Positions 16,618 through 25,048 of a DNA stretch of 64,000 nt are shown here, piece by piece. Under the pieces are notes generated by a model. That model searched no databases. It was not told the DNA's origin and saw only the letters and a list, made by a program, of their open reading frames with translations. How positions within the stretch are numbered: the stretch's first letter is position 1; the number at the start of each line of letters is the position of its first letter. Position numbers and translations under genes: made by a program. The stretch comes from Bacteroides zhangwenhongii (lineage in GTDB: Bacteria; Bacteroidota; Bacteroidia; Bacteroidales; Bacteroidaceae): the NCBI RefSeq assembly GCF_009193325.2, contig NZ_CP059856.1:1054001-1118000 (forward strand), read 5' to 3'.

Positions 16618-17193
16618 TTATCTGAATTCGTTTAATTCGTTCAGATTCTTTTTGATTTCGTGGATACGGTTTAGGAACTTCTTGCGGTAAATCCATAAGA
16701 TCAGTCCTAGACCGCCTCCCCATAACAGGACAAAAAAGGAAATCATGCCTATACCGTATTGCCATACTTGCCAGTAAATGAATGAAAGAACAGCCAATAC
16801 CAGAAGGAAAAAGATGGCAAACAGACGCTCTCTGATGGTCCATCGGTGGATGCGGTTGACACGGCTGATTACTTCTATCAAAGGCATTTCGTCTACTCGG
16901 GTCCGCTGGAGGTAGCGGGTAGTGACGATATCCCAGCAAAGTGCGGGAATCCAGGCAAGAAGGATAATGATATAGATAGGGTTCAGCCTGTTGTGCAACA
17001 GGACTTCCGCCAAGAACAGGATCAGTATCGGCAGGGAAATCAGAATCAGCTTTATGTTCAGATTGGCAATGGCGTGAATGCCCTTGCCGGTATGTCCCAG
17101 CAATTTCGAAAGTTCCTCTTCTTTAATGAACTCTTTGTCCTTCAGGTGCTCATCGAGTACATTCCAGGATTTCTTCAATTCTTCCAGTTCCAT
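16618..17193 (-). CDS. Membrane protein paired with an ECF sigma factor
   Basis: 191 residues, family not recognised with certainty. A charged N-terminus (about 1-45; MELEELKKSWNVLDEHLKDK) is followed by four hydrophobic segments at roughly residues 47-65, 70-88, 118-137 and 142-165, then a charged tail. The gene starts 6 bases after the stop of the sigma factor gene. That placement, with the cytoplasmic N-terminal helix plus membrane part, suggests an anti-sigma factor or membrane sensor for the sigma factor. This role is inferred from position only. Confidence 0.6.
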   Translation of the reverse strand: MELEELKKSWNVLDEHLKDKEFIKEEELSKLLGHTGKGIHAIANLNIKLILISLPILILFLAEVLLHNRLNPIYIIILLAWIPALCWDIVTTRYLQRTRVDEMPLIEVISRVNRIHRWTIRERLFAIFFLLVLAVLSFIYWQVWQYGIGMISFFVLLWGGGLGLILWIYRKKFLNRIHEIKKNLNELNEFR

Positions 17194-17199
17194 ATATCT

Positions 17200-17712
17200 T
17201 TAGTCTTCCTTTTTCATTTTTTTTAGTTTGTCTTTGATGCGGCTTAACTTGGTAGCTACATTCGTTACCGTCAGTCCGGTAATCTCTGCAATCTCCTCGT
17301 AACTCTTCTCTTCGAGATAGAGCAGGATGATGGATTTGTCGAGTTGTCCCAATTGATTGATCATCCGGTAAAGCTGTTTCAGCATTTCATTGACCGGATC
17401 GTGCGCTTCGATACTCCAGTCAATCTCTTTGGTGAGGCTGACAATCTCCGGTATATTCTTTTCCTTGCGATAAAAACTGATACAGGTGTTGAGGGCAATA
17501 CGATAAATCCATGTCGATATTTTACACTCTTTCCTGAATTTGGGATAGGCTTTCCAAAGGTTCAGCACAACATCCTGGTAAAGGTCATTGAGAGGGGCGT
17601 TGGGATTGGCGTACAGATAACATACCTTATAGATCACCCGTTCATATTCACGGATGACCGACAAGAATTCTTGTTCAACAGGCCTATCTGTTTCTGCCGA
17701 CTGTTCCCTCAT
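17200..17712 (-). CDS. ECF-type RNA polymerase sigma factor
   Basis: 170 residues. Region 2 holds DLYQDVVLNLWKAYPKF and STWIYRIALNTCI (core binding and -10 recognition). Region 4 holds YEEIAEITGLTVTNVATKLSRIKDKL, a helix-turn-helix for -35 recognition. It starts 5 bases after the MetH reactivation gene and is followed at 6 bases by a membrane protein. It is not the SusC-linked FecI type by context (no FecR-like gene). The signal it answers is unknown. Confidence 0.88.
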   Translation of the reverse strand: MREQSAETDRPVEQEFLSVIREYERVIYKVCYLYANPNAPLNDLYQDVVLNLWKAYPKFRKECKISTWIYRIALNTCISFYRKEKNIPEIVSLTKEIDWSIEAHDPVNEMLKQLYRMINQLGQLDKSIILLYLEEKSYEEIAEITGLTVTNVATKLSRIKDKLKKMKKED

Positions 17713-17717
17713 GAGCG

Positions 17718-18629
17718 TTATTGTAAATTGGCAGCCAGGAATTTGCGTATCTCTGCCACACTCTTATTCCGGCGGCGGGCATAATCTTCGAGTTGGTCTT
17801 CTCCAATCTTCCCTACTGAAAAATATTCGGAAGCCGGATGTGAGAACATAAGTCCGCAGACGGACGCGTGAGGATACATTGCCCCGTTTTCGGTCAGTGA
17901 GATACCTATCCGTTTCATATCCAATAGTTCGTCCAATAGGAAATTGACGGATTGGTCGGGCAAAGACGGATAACCGACCGCCGGACGAATACCTTGATAT
18001 TTTTCAACTAGCAAATCCTCAATGCTTAAATTCTCATCTTTCGCATATCCCCATACTTCTTTTCGTACATACTCATGCATCTTTTCCGTAGCAGCTTCAG
18101 CCAGACGGTCGGAAAGAGTTTGGACAAGCAAATGTTTGTAGGGATCTTGCTCGTAAAGCCCTTCCATATCCGCATCGATGGAAGCGGCGAAAGCGCCGAT
18201 CGTATCGGCTATGCCGGAAGATGACGGGCGCACAAAGTCACTTAAACAAAGGAATGGACTGCCATCTCTTTTAGGTGTTTGCTGGCGGAGTAAAGGAAAC
18301 GTGATGTATTGGTCTTGTTCCTTTTCAATCACCAGATTGTCTCCGTCGGAGTTTGCTTTACAGAGCTTGAAGATTGTCTTTACTTCATAATCCTTGTCGA
18401 GCAGATCCAGCATACGGTTGGCCTCTTTGAAAAGCTGCATGGCTTCGGAGGCTTTATTCCGTTCTTCTTCCGGAAAAGTGGTCAGCCATACGGCACGGCA
18501 GGCATCGCATCCGTGAATGTTGGCGATAGCCGCGAAACGCGGTTGGAACCCCCATGCGTGGAAAAAGTAAATCCAGTTGATGTAGGGGGCGACCGTATGT
18601 ATTTTATAAGATAAGACTGTAGGTTGCAT
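17718..18629 (-). CDS. Stand-alone methionine synthase reactivation (AdoMet-binding) domain protein
   Basis: 303 residues from the ATG at 18629; a GTG at 18662 would add 11 residues. The protein matches the C-terminal activation domain of B12-dependent methionine synthase MetH: the motif GIRPAVGYPSLPDQS and the ending GLMFSHPASEYFSVGKI are characteristic AdoMet-binding features. In MetH this domain re-methylates oxidised cobalamin using AdoMet and reduced flavodoxin. Here it is encoded alone, between dihydroorotase and a sigma factor, with no homocysteine-, folate- or cobalamin-binding domain nearby. It may serve a MetH elsewhere in the genome in trans. Confidence 0.82.
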   Translation of the reverse strand: MQPTVLSYKIHTVAPYINWIYFFHAWGFQPRFAAIANIHGCDACRAVWLTTFPEEERNKASEAMQLFKEANRMLDLLDKDYEVKTIFKLCKANSDGDNLVIEKEQDQYITFPLLRQQTPKRDGSPFLCLSDFVRPSSSGIADTIGAFAASIDADMEGLYEQDPYKHLLVQTLSDRLAEAATEKMHEYVRKEVWGYAKDENLSIEDLLVEKYQGIRPAVGYPSLPDQSVNFLLDELLDMKRIGISLTENGAMYPHASVCGLMFSHPASEYFSVGKIGEDQLEDYARRRNKSVAEIRKFLAANLQ

Positions 18630-18665
18630 AATGGGGCTTGTTTTTCTGTTTGAGAAGTTCACTTA

Positions 18666-20003
18666 CTATCTGAACCTTAACTCTTGTCCACGATAGTTCT
18701 CGTCTATCTCTCCGTTATTATATAGCAGATGCCCGTTTGCAAAAGTCTTTTCTACTTTCCAATTGAATGTATGTCCCTCCAACGGGCTCCATTTGCATTT
18801 ACTTAAAATGCAGTCTGCCGTTACCGTCCAATTGCTGTCCGGACGTACTAACACAAGGTCTGCTTGATAACCTTTCCGGATGAATCCCCGATTCTGTATT
18901 TCGTACATTTGGGCAGGAGCATGAGCCATCTTCTCTACCACTTTCTCTATTGTAAATACTCCTTTGTCCACAAGTTCCAGCATACTGGCCAGTGAAAACT
19001 GAATCATTGGCATTCCCGACATCGCTTTCAATGCCCCTCCTTCTTTCTCGCTTAGCAGGTGCGGAGCGTGGTCTGTTGCGATGGCGTCTATCAAACCGCT
19101 ATTGACAGCCTCCTGCAGGGCCTTCCGATCTTTTGCTGTTTTGATGGCGGGGTTGCATTTGATGCGTGCGCCCAGTGTCCGGTAATCTTCCTCTGTGAAA
19201 AGCAGATGAGAAACACAGGCTTCTGCCGTGATTCGTTTTTGTGACAGAGGAGCGTTTGAGAACAGACTGAGCTCTTTGGCAGTGGAGATGTGCATGATAT
19301 GCAGGCGGGCATTTGTTTCACGTGCCAGTTGTACCGCCAGCTCCGAAGAACGGTAACAGGCTTCCTCCGAACGTAGGAGCGGATGAAGGGACAGCGGGAC
19401 ATCTTCTCCGTACTCTTTCTTGAATTTATCCGTATTTTCTTTGATGATTCCCTGATCTTCACAATGGGCGGCGATAAGCAAATCGGTACCGCCAAAGATA
19501 TTGTGCAGACTGGCCATCCGGTCTACCAGCATATTACCGGTACTTGAACCCATGAACAGTTTAACGCCACAGACACGGTGTTTGTCCAACTTTGCAAACT
19601 GAGTGTAATTGTTGTTGGTTGCTCCGAAATAACAGGAATAGTTGACGGCGGATTTCTCGCTTAATAAAGCGAATTTCTCATCAAGAGCTTCCAAAGTGGT
19701 GGTCTGTGGATTGGTATTCGGCATATCCATGATTGAGGTGACGCCACCCGCAGCAGCAGCACGGCTTTCGGTGATAATATCCGCCTTATGGGTAAGACCG
19801 GGATCGCGGAAGTGTACGTGCTCGTCAATGGCACCCGGCAAAAGATAACATCCGGTTGCATCTATTATTTCATCACATGGGGCAGACGCTTTTTCTTCAC
19901 CAACCAATATCTCGGCGATTTTCTCGTCTTCAATCACAACCGAACCCGGAACTGTTCTTCCTTCGTTGACAATAATGGCATTTTGAATCAGTGTACGTTT
20001 CAT
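18666..20003 (-). CDS. pyrC: Dihydroorotase
   Basis: 445 residues, amidohydrolase superfamily, class I (long) dihydroorotase. The metal site begins with DEHVHFRDPG (HxH), and later motifs include IAAHCEDQ, LHIMHISTAKE and the catalytic ATDHAPH. It closes carbamoyl-aspartate to dihydroorotate in pyrimidine synthesis. Its start overlaps the stop of the glycosyltransferase gene by 4 bases, so the genes are coupled. Other amidohydrolases such as allantoinase are close relatives, but the DPGLTHKADI motif and length favour PyrC. Confidence 0.88.
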   Translation of the reverse strand: MKRTLIQNAIIVNEGRTVPGSVVIEDEKIAEILVGEEKASAPCDEIIDATGCYLLPGAIDEHVHFRDPGLTHKADIITESRAAAAGGVTSIMDMPNTNPQTTTLEALDEKFALLSEKSAVNYSCYFGATNNNYTQFAKLDKHRVCGVKLFMGSSTGNMLVDRMASLHNIFGGTDLLIAAHCEDQGIIKENTDKFKKEYGEDVPLSLHPLLRSEEACYRSSELAVQLARETNARLHIMHISTAKELSLFSNAPLSQKRITAEACVSHLLFTEEDYRTLGARIKCNPAIKTAKDRKALQEAVNSGLIDAIATDHAPHLLSEKEGGALKAMSGMPMIQFSLASMLELVDKGVFTIEKVVEKMAHAPAQMYEIQNRGFIRKGYQADLVLVRPDSNWTVTADCILSKCKWSPLEGHTFNWKVEKTFANGHLLYNNGEIDENYRGQELRFR

Positions 20004-20743
20004 TTCTTTTGCGGGAATTTATGGAACCAACTATTTACTTTTAATTTAATCACACCGAATATGGCTTCTCCAAAGATGCTGCTATTCATCTTGGAAGTAC
20101 CCAATTCGCGATTGATGAATATCACCGGGACCTCAATGATTTTGAAGCCGCACTTATAAGCCGTGAATTTCATTTCAATCTGAAAGGCGTATCCTTTGAA
20201 GCGGATGTGGTCTAAATCTATCGTTTCCAATACCTGGCGACGGTAGCAGACGAATCCGGCGGTGGTATCGTGCACGGGAATTCCTGTGATAAACCGCACG
20301 TATTTGGAAGCGAAATAGGACATGAGTACCCGCCCCATCGGCCAGTTTACTACATTTACCCCACTGACGTACCGGGAACCGATGGATACGTCGCCTCCCT
20401 GTTCCGCACAGGCCTGGTACAGACGGGGCAAATCGTTCGGATTATGGCTGAAATCAGCGTCCATCTCAAAAATATATTCGTATGTATGTTCCAATGCCCA
20501 TTTGAATCCGGTGATGTAGGCGGTTCCTAATCCTAACTTCCCTTTACGCTCGATCATAAACAAGCGTTCGGGAAACTCTTGTTGCAGGGTTTTTACAATA
20601 GTTGCCGTTCCGTCGGGCGAACCGTCTTCTATTACCAGAATATGGAATACTTTGGGAAGTCCGAAAACGGCACGGATAATATTTTCGATATTCTCTCGTT
20701 CGTTATAAGTAGGAATAATTACAATGCTGTCTGATGTCTGCAT
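20000..20743 (-). CDS. Family 2 glycosyltransferase, polyprenol-phosphate mannosyltransferase-like
   Basis: 247 residues. The GT-A fold shows IPTYNERENI at the N-terminus, the nucleotide-binding VIEDGSPDGT and the metal-binding EMDADFSHNP. The C-terminal part (GYAFQIEMKF, EVPVIFINRELGTSKM) is as in DPM1-like enzymes, which load a sugar from a nucleotide sugar onto polyprenyl phosphate at the membrane. It has no C-terminal membrane helices, so it is the short DPM1 form. First gene of the minus-strand cluster ending with the sigma factor. Confidence 0.85.
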   Translation of the reverse strand: MQTSDSIVIIPTYNERENIENIIRAVFGLPKVFHILVIEDGSPDGTATIVKTLQQEFPERLFMIERKGKLGLGTAYITGFKWALEHTYEYIFEMDADFSHNPNDLPRLYQACAEQGGDVSIGSRYVSGVNVVNWPMGRVLMSYFASKYVRFITGIPVHDTTAGFVCYRRQVLETIDLDHIRFKGYAFQIEMKFTAYKCGFKIIEVPVIFINRELGTSKMNSSIFGEAIFGVIKLKVNSWFHKFPQKK

Positions 20744-20839
20744 ATAGATACTATAATATTTAAGAGCAAAAGTAGTTCTTTTCCTTTAGTTATAGATGAA
20801 CTAAGGAATATTTAACGTGTTCTGCGGCTCATTATGGAT

Positions 20840-20993
20840 AACTCCGTACCTCACCGAAATTAAGCCCACACCTTACGGGAGGTAAGCCCACGTCTGACTG
20901 ATGCTAAGCCCACGTCTGAGCGATACTGAGCCCACGCTTCACCGAGACTCAGCCCACGTCTCAATGGCGCTGAGCCCGTAGTTCGGTAATTCT
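20840..20993. repeat. Array of seven degenerate 22-bp tandem repeats
   Basis: Units start at 20840, 20862, 20884, 20906, 20928, 20950 and 20972, each exactly 22 bp. The common core is AGCCCACGTCT followed by a variable A/G-rich part ending in CT; the first and last units are the most diverged. The array is more GC-rich than the AT-rich gap around it, which lies between the divergent glycosyltransferase and mfd genes. There are no spacers, so it is not a CRISPR array. Function unknown; a stack of protein-binding sites is possible because 22 bp is about two helical turns. Confidence 0.75.
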
Positions 20994-21052
20994 TACTGTG
21001 TATTTCTTGATAATACTTCCATTTTTAAAGTATGTACTCCCAATCTTTTTTG

Positions 21053-21060
21053 TACTTTTG
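21053..21060 (+). promoter_or_regulatory. -7 box (TACTTTTG) of mfd
   Basis: Matches TAnnTTTG, 18 bases before the mfd ATG at 21079 and downstream of the 22-bp repeat array. Confidence 0.5.
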
Positions 21061-21078
21061 CGGTGAAATTTTATAGGT

Positions 21079-24000
21079 ATGACAATAACTGAGTTGCAAC
21101 AACAATATGCTGCCCACCCCAATACGGCAGTAATGAAGCGCTTGTTGAAGGACACTTCTGTTCAAACTGTTTTTTGTGGAGGACTGTATGCGTCTGCTGC
21201 TTCCCTTTTTTCTTCTGTATTGGTGCAAGAGGGTGGTTGCCCGTTTGTGTTTATCTTGGGTGATCTTGAAGAAGCCGGGTATTTTTATCACGACCTGACA
21301 CAGATATTAGGCTCGGAAACGGTGCTTTTTTTCCCGTCTTCTTTCCGGCGTTCCATCAAGTACGGACAGAAAGACGCAGCCAATGAGATTTTGCGTACGG
21401 AGGTGCTGAGCCGTCTGCAGAAAGGAGAGAAAGGATTGTGTATCGTCACTTATCCCGATGCGTTGGCTGAGAAAGTGGTATCCCGTAAGGAACTGAGCAA
21501 TAAGACCTTGAAACTGAGTGTGGGTGAAAAGGTGGATACTACTTTTATAACGGATGTGTTGCATAGTTATGGTTTTGAATATGTGGATTATGTATATGAG
21601 CCGGGACAATATGCCGTTCGTGGCAGCATAATCGATGTTTTCTCTTTTGCTTCGGAATATCCTTATCGTATTGACTTTTTCGGTGATGAAGTAGAGAGTG
21701 TCCGTACCTTTGAGGTGGAGTCTCAGTTGTCCCGTGAGAAGAAAAAGGAAGTGTCTATCGTTCCGGATTTGGCAGTGACGGGAGAGGTAACCACTTCTTT
21801 TCTGGATTTTATTCCGAAAGAAACCGTGCTCGCCATGCGTGACTTTCTTTGGTTGCGCGAGCGAATCCAAGTGGTGCATGATGAGGCGTTGACTCCGCAG
21901 GCAATAGCCGTTCAGGAGGCCGAAGAGAATGGGGGAATTACGTTGGAGGGAAAATTGATCGATGGCAGTGAGTTTACTGTACGCGCTCTTGATTTCCGTC
22001 GGTTGGAATTTGGTAACAAGCCAACCGGAACGCCGGAAGCCAGTGTCTCTTTCAGTACATCCGCCCAGCCTATCTTTCATAAGAATTTCGATTTGGTGGC
22101 TTCCTCTTTCAAAGAGTATCTGGAGAAAGGTTATCTGCTTTATATATGTAGCGACAGCACGAAGCAAACGGATCGTATCAAGGCTATTTTTGAGGATCGT
22201 GGTGATAAGATACAATTTACTCCTGTTGAGCGTACCATTCACGAAGGGTTCGTTGATAATACGTTGAGGCTGTGTGTGTTTACAGACCATCAGTTATTCG
22301 ACCGTTTCCATAAGTATAATCTGAAGAGTGATAAAGCCCGTTCGGGAAAGGTGGCCCTTTCCTTGAAAGAATTGAACCAGTTTACTCCGGGCGATTATGT
22401 GGTGCATACGGATCATGGTATCGGACGTTTCTCCGGTCTGGTGCGTATTCCGAATGGAGATACTACGCAAGAAGTCCTGAAACTGGTTTTTCAGAATGAT
22501 GATGTGGTATTTGTTTCTATCCATTCTTTGCACAAAGTTTCCAAATACAAAGGAAAAGAGGGAGAGGCTCCCCGACTTAATAAATTGGGCACGGGTGCGT
22601 GGGAGAAACTGAAAGAGCGTACAAAGAGTAAGATAAAAGATATTGCCCGTGATCTGATTAAGCTGTATTCGCAGCGCCGCCAGGAAAAGGGCTTCTCTTA
22701 TAGTCCGGATAGTTTCTTGCAGCGTGAGCTGGAAGCTTCCTTTATTTATGAAGATACGCCGGACCAGAGCAAAGCGACAATTGATGTCAAGGCGGATATG
22801 GAGAGTGATCGTCCGATGGATCGTCTGGTCTGTGGGGATGTGGGATTTGGAAAGACGGAGGTTGCCATCCGTGCGGCTTTCAAGGCGGTTGCCGATAATA
22901 AGCAGGTGGCTGTGCTTGTGCCGACTACGGTGCTTGCTTACCAGCATTTCCAAACATTCCGCGACCGCTTGAAAGGATTGCCTTGCAGGGTGGAATATTT
23001 GAGTCGTGCACGTACGGCCGCACAATCTAAAGCTGTGTTGAAAGGATTGAAGGAGGGGGATGTCAATATACTGATAGGTACTCACCGTATCTTGGGAAAA
23101 GATGTCCAATTTAAAGACTTGGGATTGCTGATTGTTGATGAAGAACAGAAATTCGGAGTCTCTGTAAAGGAAAAGTTGCGGCAGCTGAAAGTGAACGTGG
23201 ATACATTGACAATGACCGCTACTCCGATTCCCCGTACGCTTCAGTTCTCGCTGATGGGGGCGCGCGATCTGAGTGTTATCTCTACGCCTCCGCCTAACCG
23301 TTATCCGATTCAGACAGAGGTGCATACCTTTAATGAGGAGGTGATTACGGATGCGATTAATTTTGAAATGAGCCGTAACGGCCAGGTGTTTTTTGTCAAT
23401 AACCGGATAGCTAATTTGCCGGAACTGAAAGCGATGATTGAGCGTCACATTCCGGATTGCCGTGTGGCTATCGGTCACGGACAGATGGAACCGGCGCAAT
23501 TGGAAAAGATTATTCTGGATTTTGTCAATTATGATTATGATGTCCTTTTGGCGACTACCATTATTGAGAGCGGTATTGATATCCCGAATGCAAATACGAT
23601 TATAATCAATCAAGCGCAGAATTTCGGCTTGAGCGATCTTCATCAGATGCGTGGGCGGGTAGGACGTAGCAATAAAAAAGCGTTCTGTTATCTGTTGGCT
23701 CCTCCGTTAAGCAGTCTTACCGCAGAGGGAAAGCGGCGCCTTCAAGCGATTGAGAACTTTAGTGATTTGGGAAGCGGTATCCACATTGCCATGCAGGATT
23801 TGGATATTCGCGGAGCCGGTAATCTGTTGGGGGCGGAACAAAGCGGATTTGTTGCCGACTTGGGATATGAGACGTATCAGAAGATTCTCAGTGAAGCTGT
23901 TCATGAACTGAAGAACGATGAATTTGCAGATTTGTATGCGGAGGAAATCAAAGGGGAAGGGCAGATCAGCGGTGAAGGATTTGTGGATGAATGTCAGGTG

Positions 24001-24453
24001 GAAAGTGATTTGGAATTGTTATTACCGGCGAATTATGTGACCGGTAGCAGTGAGCGTATGTTGCTTTATCGCGAATTGGACAGTCTGACATTGGACAAAG
24101 ACGTAGCAGCTTTCCGTTCTCGTTTGGAAGACCGCTTCGGCCCTGTTCCGCCGGAAACGGAAGAATTGCTCCGTATCGTTCCTCTGCGTCGGTTGGCGGC
24201 ACGTTTGGGAGCGGAGAAGATATTCTTGAAGGGTGGACGCATGACATTGTTCTTTGTCTCCAATCCGGATAGCCCGTTCTATCAGAGCCAGGCTTTCGGA
24301 AAGGTGATTGATTATATGATGAAGTATACCCGCCGTTGCGATCTTCGCGAGCAGAACGGGAAACGGAGTATGCTGATTAAAGATGTGTCGAATGTGGAGA
24401 CAGCGGTTAGCGTATTGCAGGAGATTGTTGCGTTACAACCGAATGGGCTTTAG
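21079..24453 (+). CDS. mfd: Transcription-repair coupling factor Mfd
   Basis: 1124 residues, normal length. The N-terminal UvrB-like region spans about residues 20-300. The RNA polymerase interaction (CarD-like) domain near 440-510 contains GDYVVHTDHGIGRFSGL. The RecG-like translocase has Walker A GDVGFGKTE near residue 589, the DEEQ box IVDEEQKFG, TMTATPIPRTL, and the late motif QMRGRVGRSNKKAFCYLL. A C-terminal TRCF domain follows. It removes stalled RNA polymerase and recruits UvrA to lesions. Confidence 0.95.
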   Translation: MTITELQQQYAAHPNTAVMKRLLKDTSVQTVFCGGLYASAASLFSSVLVQEGGCPFVFILGDLEEAGYFYHDLTQILGSETVLFFPSSFRRSIKYGQKDAANEILRTEVLSRLQKGEKGLCIVTYPDALAEKVVSRKELSNKTLKLSVGEKVDTTFITDVLHSYGFEYVDYVYEPGQYAVRGSIIDVFSFASEYPYRIDFFGDEVESVRTFEVESQLSREKKKEVSIVPDLAVTGEVTTSFLDFIPKETVLAMRDFLWLRERIQVVHDEALTPQAIAVQEAEENGGITLEGKLIDGSEFTVRALDFRRLEFGNKPTGTPEASVSFSTSAQPIFHKNFDLVASSFKEYLEKGYLLYICSDSTKQTDRIKAIFEDRGDKIQFTPVERTIHEGFVDNTLRLCVFTDHQLFDRFHKYNLKSDKARSGKVALSLKELNQFTPGDYVVHTDHGIGRFSGLVRIPNGDTTQEVLKLVFQNDDVVFVSIHSLHKVSKYKGKEGEAPRLNKLGTGAWEKLKERTKSKIKDIARDLIKLYSQRRQEKGFSYSPDSFLQRELEASFIYEDTPDQSKATIDVKADMESDRPMDRLVCGDVGFGKTEVAIRAAFKAVADNKQVAVLVPTTVLAYQHFQTFRDRLKGLPCRVEYLSRARTAAQSKAVLKGLKEGDVNILIGTHRILGKDVQFKDLGLLIVDEEQKFGVSVKEKLRQLKVNVDTLTMTATPIPRTLQFSLMGARDLSVISTPPPNRYPIQTEVHTFNEEVITDAINFEMSRNGQVFFVNNRIANLPELKAMIERHIPDCRVAIGHGQMEPAQLEKIILDFVNYDYDVLLATTIIESGIDIPNANTIIINQAQNFGLSDLHQMRGRVGRSNKKAFCYLLAPPLSSLTAEGKRRLQAIENFSDLGSGIHIAMQDLDIRGAGNLLGAEQSGFVADLGYETYQKILSEAVHELKNDEFADLYAEEIKGEGQISGEGFVDECQVESDLELLLPANYVTGSSERMLLYRELDSLTLDKDVAAFRSRLEDRFGPVPPETEELLRIVPLRRLAARLGAEKIFLKGGRMTLFFVSNPDSPFYQSQAFGKVIDYMMKYTRRCDLREQNGKRSMLIKDVSNVETAVSVLQEIVALQPNGL

Positions 24454-24489
24454 TAAATTGCCTCCTTTAGTGAGATTAAACTGAATAAG

Positions 24490-24521
24490 TTTGTTTTTTG
24501 AGGAAAGTCTGTCTATCTTTG
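24490..24521 (+). promoter_or_regulatory. Promoter of the toxin-antitoxin operon
   Basis: A -33 TTTG (24490-24493) and a -7 TATCTTTG (24514-24521) are separated by 20 bases, an excellent Bacteroides match. It lies 17 bases upstream of the ATG at 24539 and rules out an upstream TTG start at 24491. Confidence 0.7.
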
Positions 24522-24538
24522 GGCTTATAATAAACAAT

Positions 24539-24760
24539 ATGAGAGATATGGCTGCAAAATATAAATCACAGGAAAATGAAAAGCCGGAACAGGTAAATGA
24601 TCCGGTAGCTGCTTATCAAAGGGCCGGTTCTGATGTATGTCTTTGTGTTCCTACAGAATACGAACGGGAAATTATAATGCGTTCGGAAAAAGATTATGAA
24701 GAAGGTCGGTTGTATACTCAAGAAGAGGTTGACAAGCAAGTGAGACAATGGCTGGATTAA
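24539..24760 (+). CDS. Putative antitoxin of a type II toxin-antitoxin pair
   Basis: 73 residues from the ATG at 24539; the ATG at 24548 is an alternative. It is small, charged and Glu-rich, with the C-terminal helix RLYTQEEVDKQVRQWLD as often seen in toxin-neutralising tails. I do not recognise a named DNA-binding family in the N-terminal part. It overlaps the RelE/ParE-like toxin gene by 13 bases, the classic antitoxin-first order, and has its own promoter. The role is inferred from its neighbour. Confidence 0.6.
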   Translation: MRDMAAKYKSQENEKPEQVNDPVAAYQRAGSDVCLCVPTEYEREIIMRSEKDYEEGRLYTQEEVDKQVRQWLD

Positions 24761-25044
24761 AGATTGTGTGGACGGAAACTGCTACAATCGTTTTGCGACA
24801 GATTCTTACTTTTTATTATGTTAGAAATGGAAATTCAAAATATAGCCGTTCCATCTATACAATGATAAACGATGTGCTAAAGTTAGTTGCCAAATACCCA
24901 TATATGTATAAAGCTACCTCTATACCTAACGTACGTGTTTTTCATTGTGATTACTTTAAGGTGTATTATAGGGTGCTTGAAGGACAGATTCTTGTGGAAG
25001 CTGTTTTTGATACTAGACAGGATCCGGGTAAAGCCCCTTTTTAA
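24748..25044 (+). CDS. RelE/ParE-family toxin
   Basis: 98 residues with the RelE/ParE layout: an initial strand LKIVWTETATIVLRQIL, a helix-rich middle, then strands NVRVFHCDYFKVYYRVLEGQILVEAVFDTRQDP. The last motif is typical of ParE-type proteins, which poison gyrase, while RelE types cut mRNA on the ribosome. The sequence does not settle which. It overlaps the antitoxin gene and ends 4 bases from the convergent ygiQ gene. Confidence 0.75.
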   Translation: MAGLKIVWTETATIVLRQILTFYYVRNGNSKYSRSIYTMINDVLKLVAKYPYMYKATSIPNVRVFHCDYFKVYYRVLEGQILVEAVFDTRQDPGKAPF

Positions 25045-25048
25045 GGAG

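Noticed and set aside
20840..20993. CRISPR array
   Set aside because: Units are contiguous 22-mers with no unique spacers, and no cas genes are near.
22294..23643. 449-codon open frame antisense to mfd
   Set aside because: It lies wholly inside a clear mfd coding region and shows no recognisable motif; it is a shadow of mfd codon bias.
24491..24538. TTG-started extension of the antitoxin
   Set aside because: It would begin in the -33 element and span the -7 box of the operon promoter.
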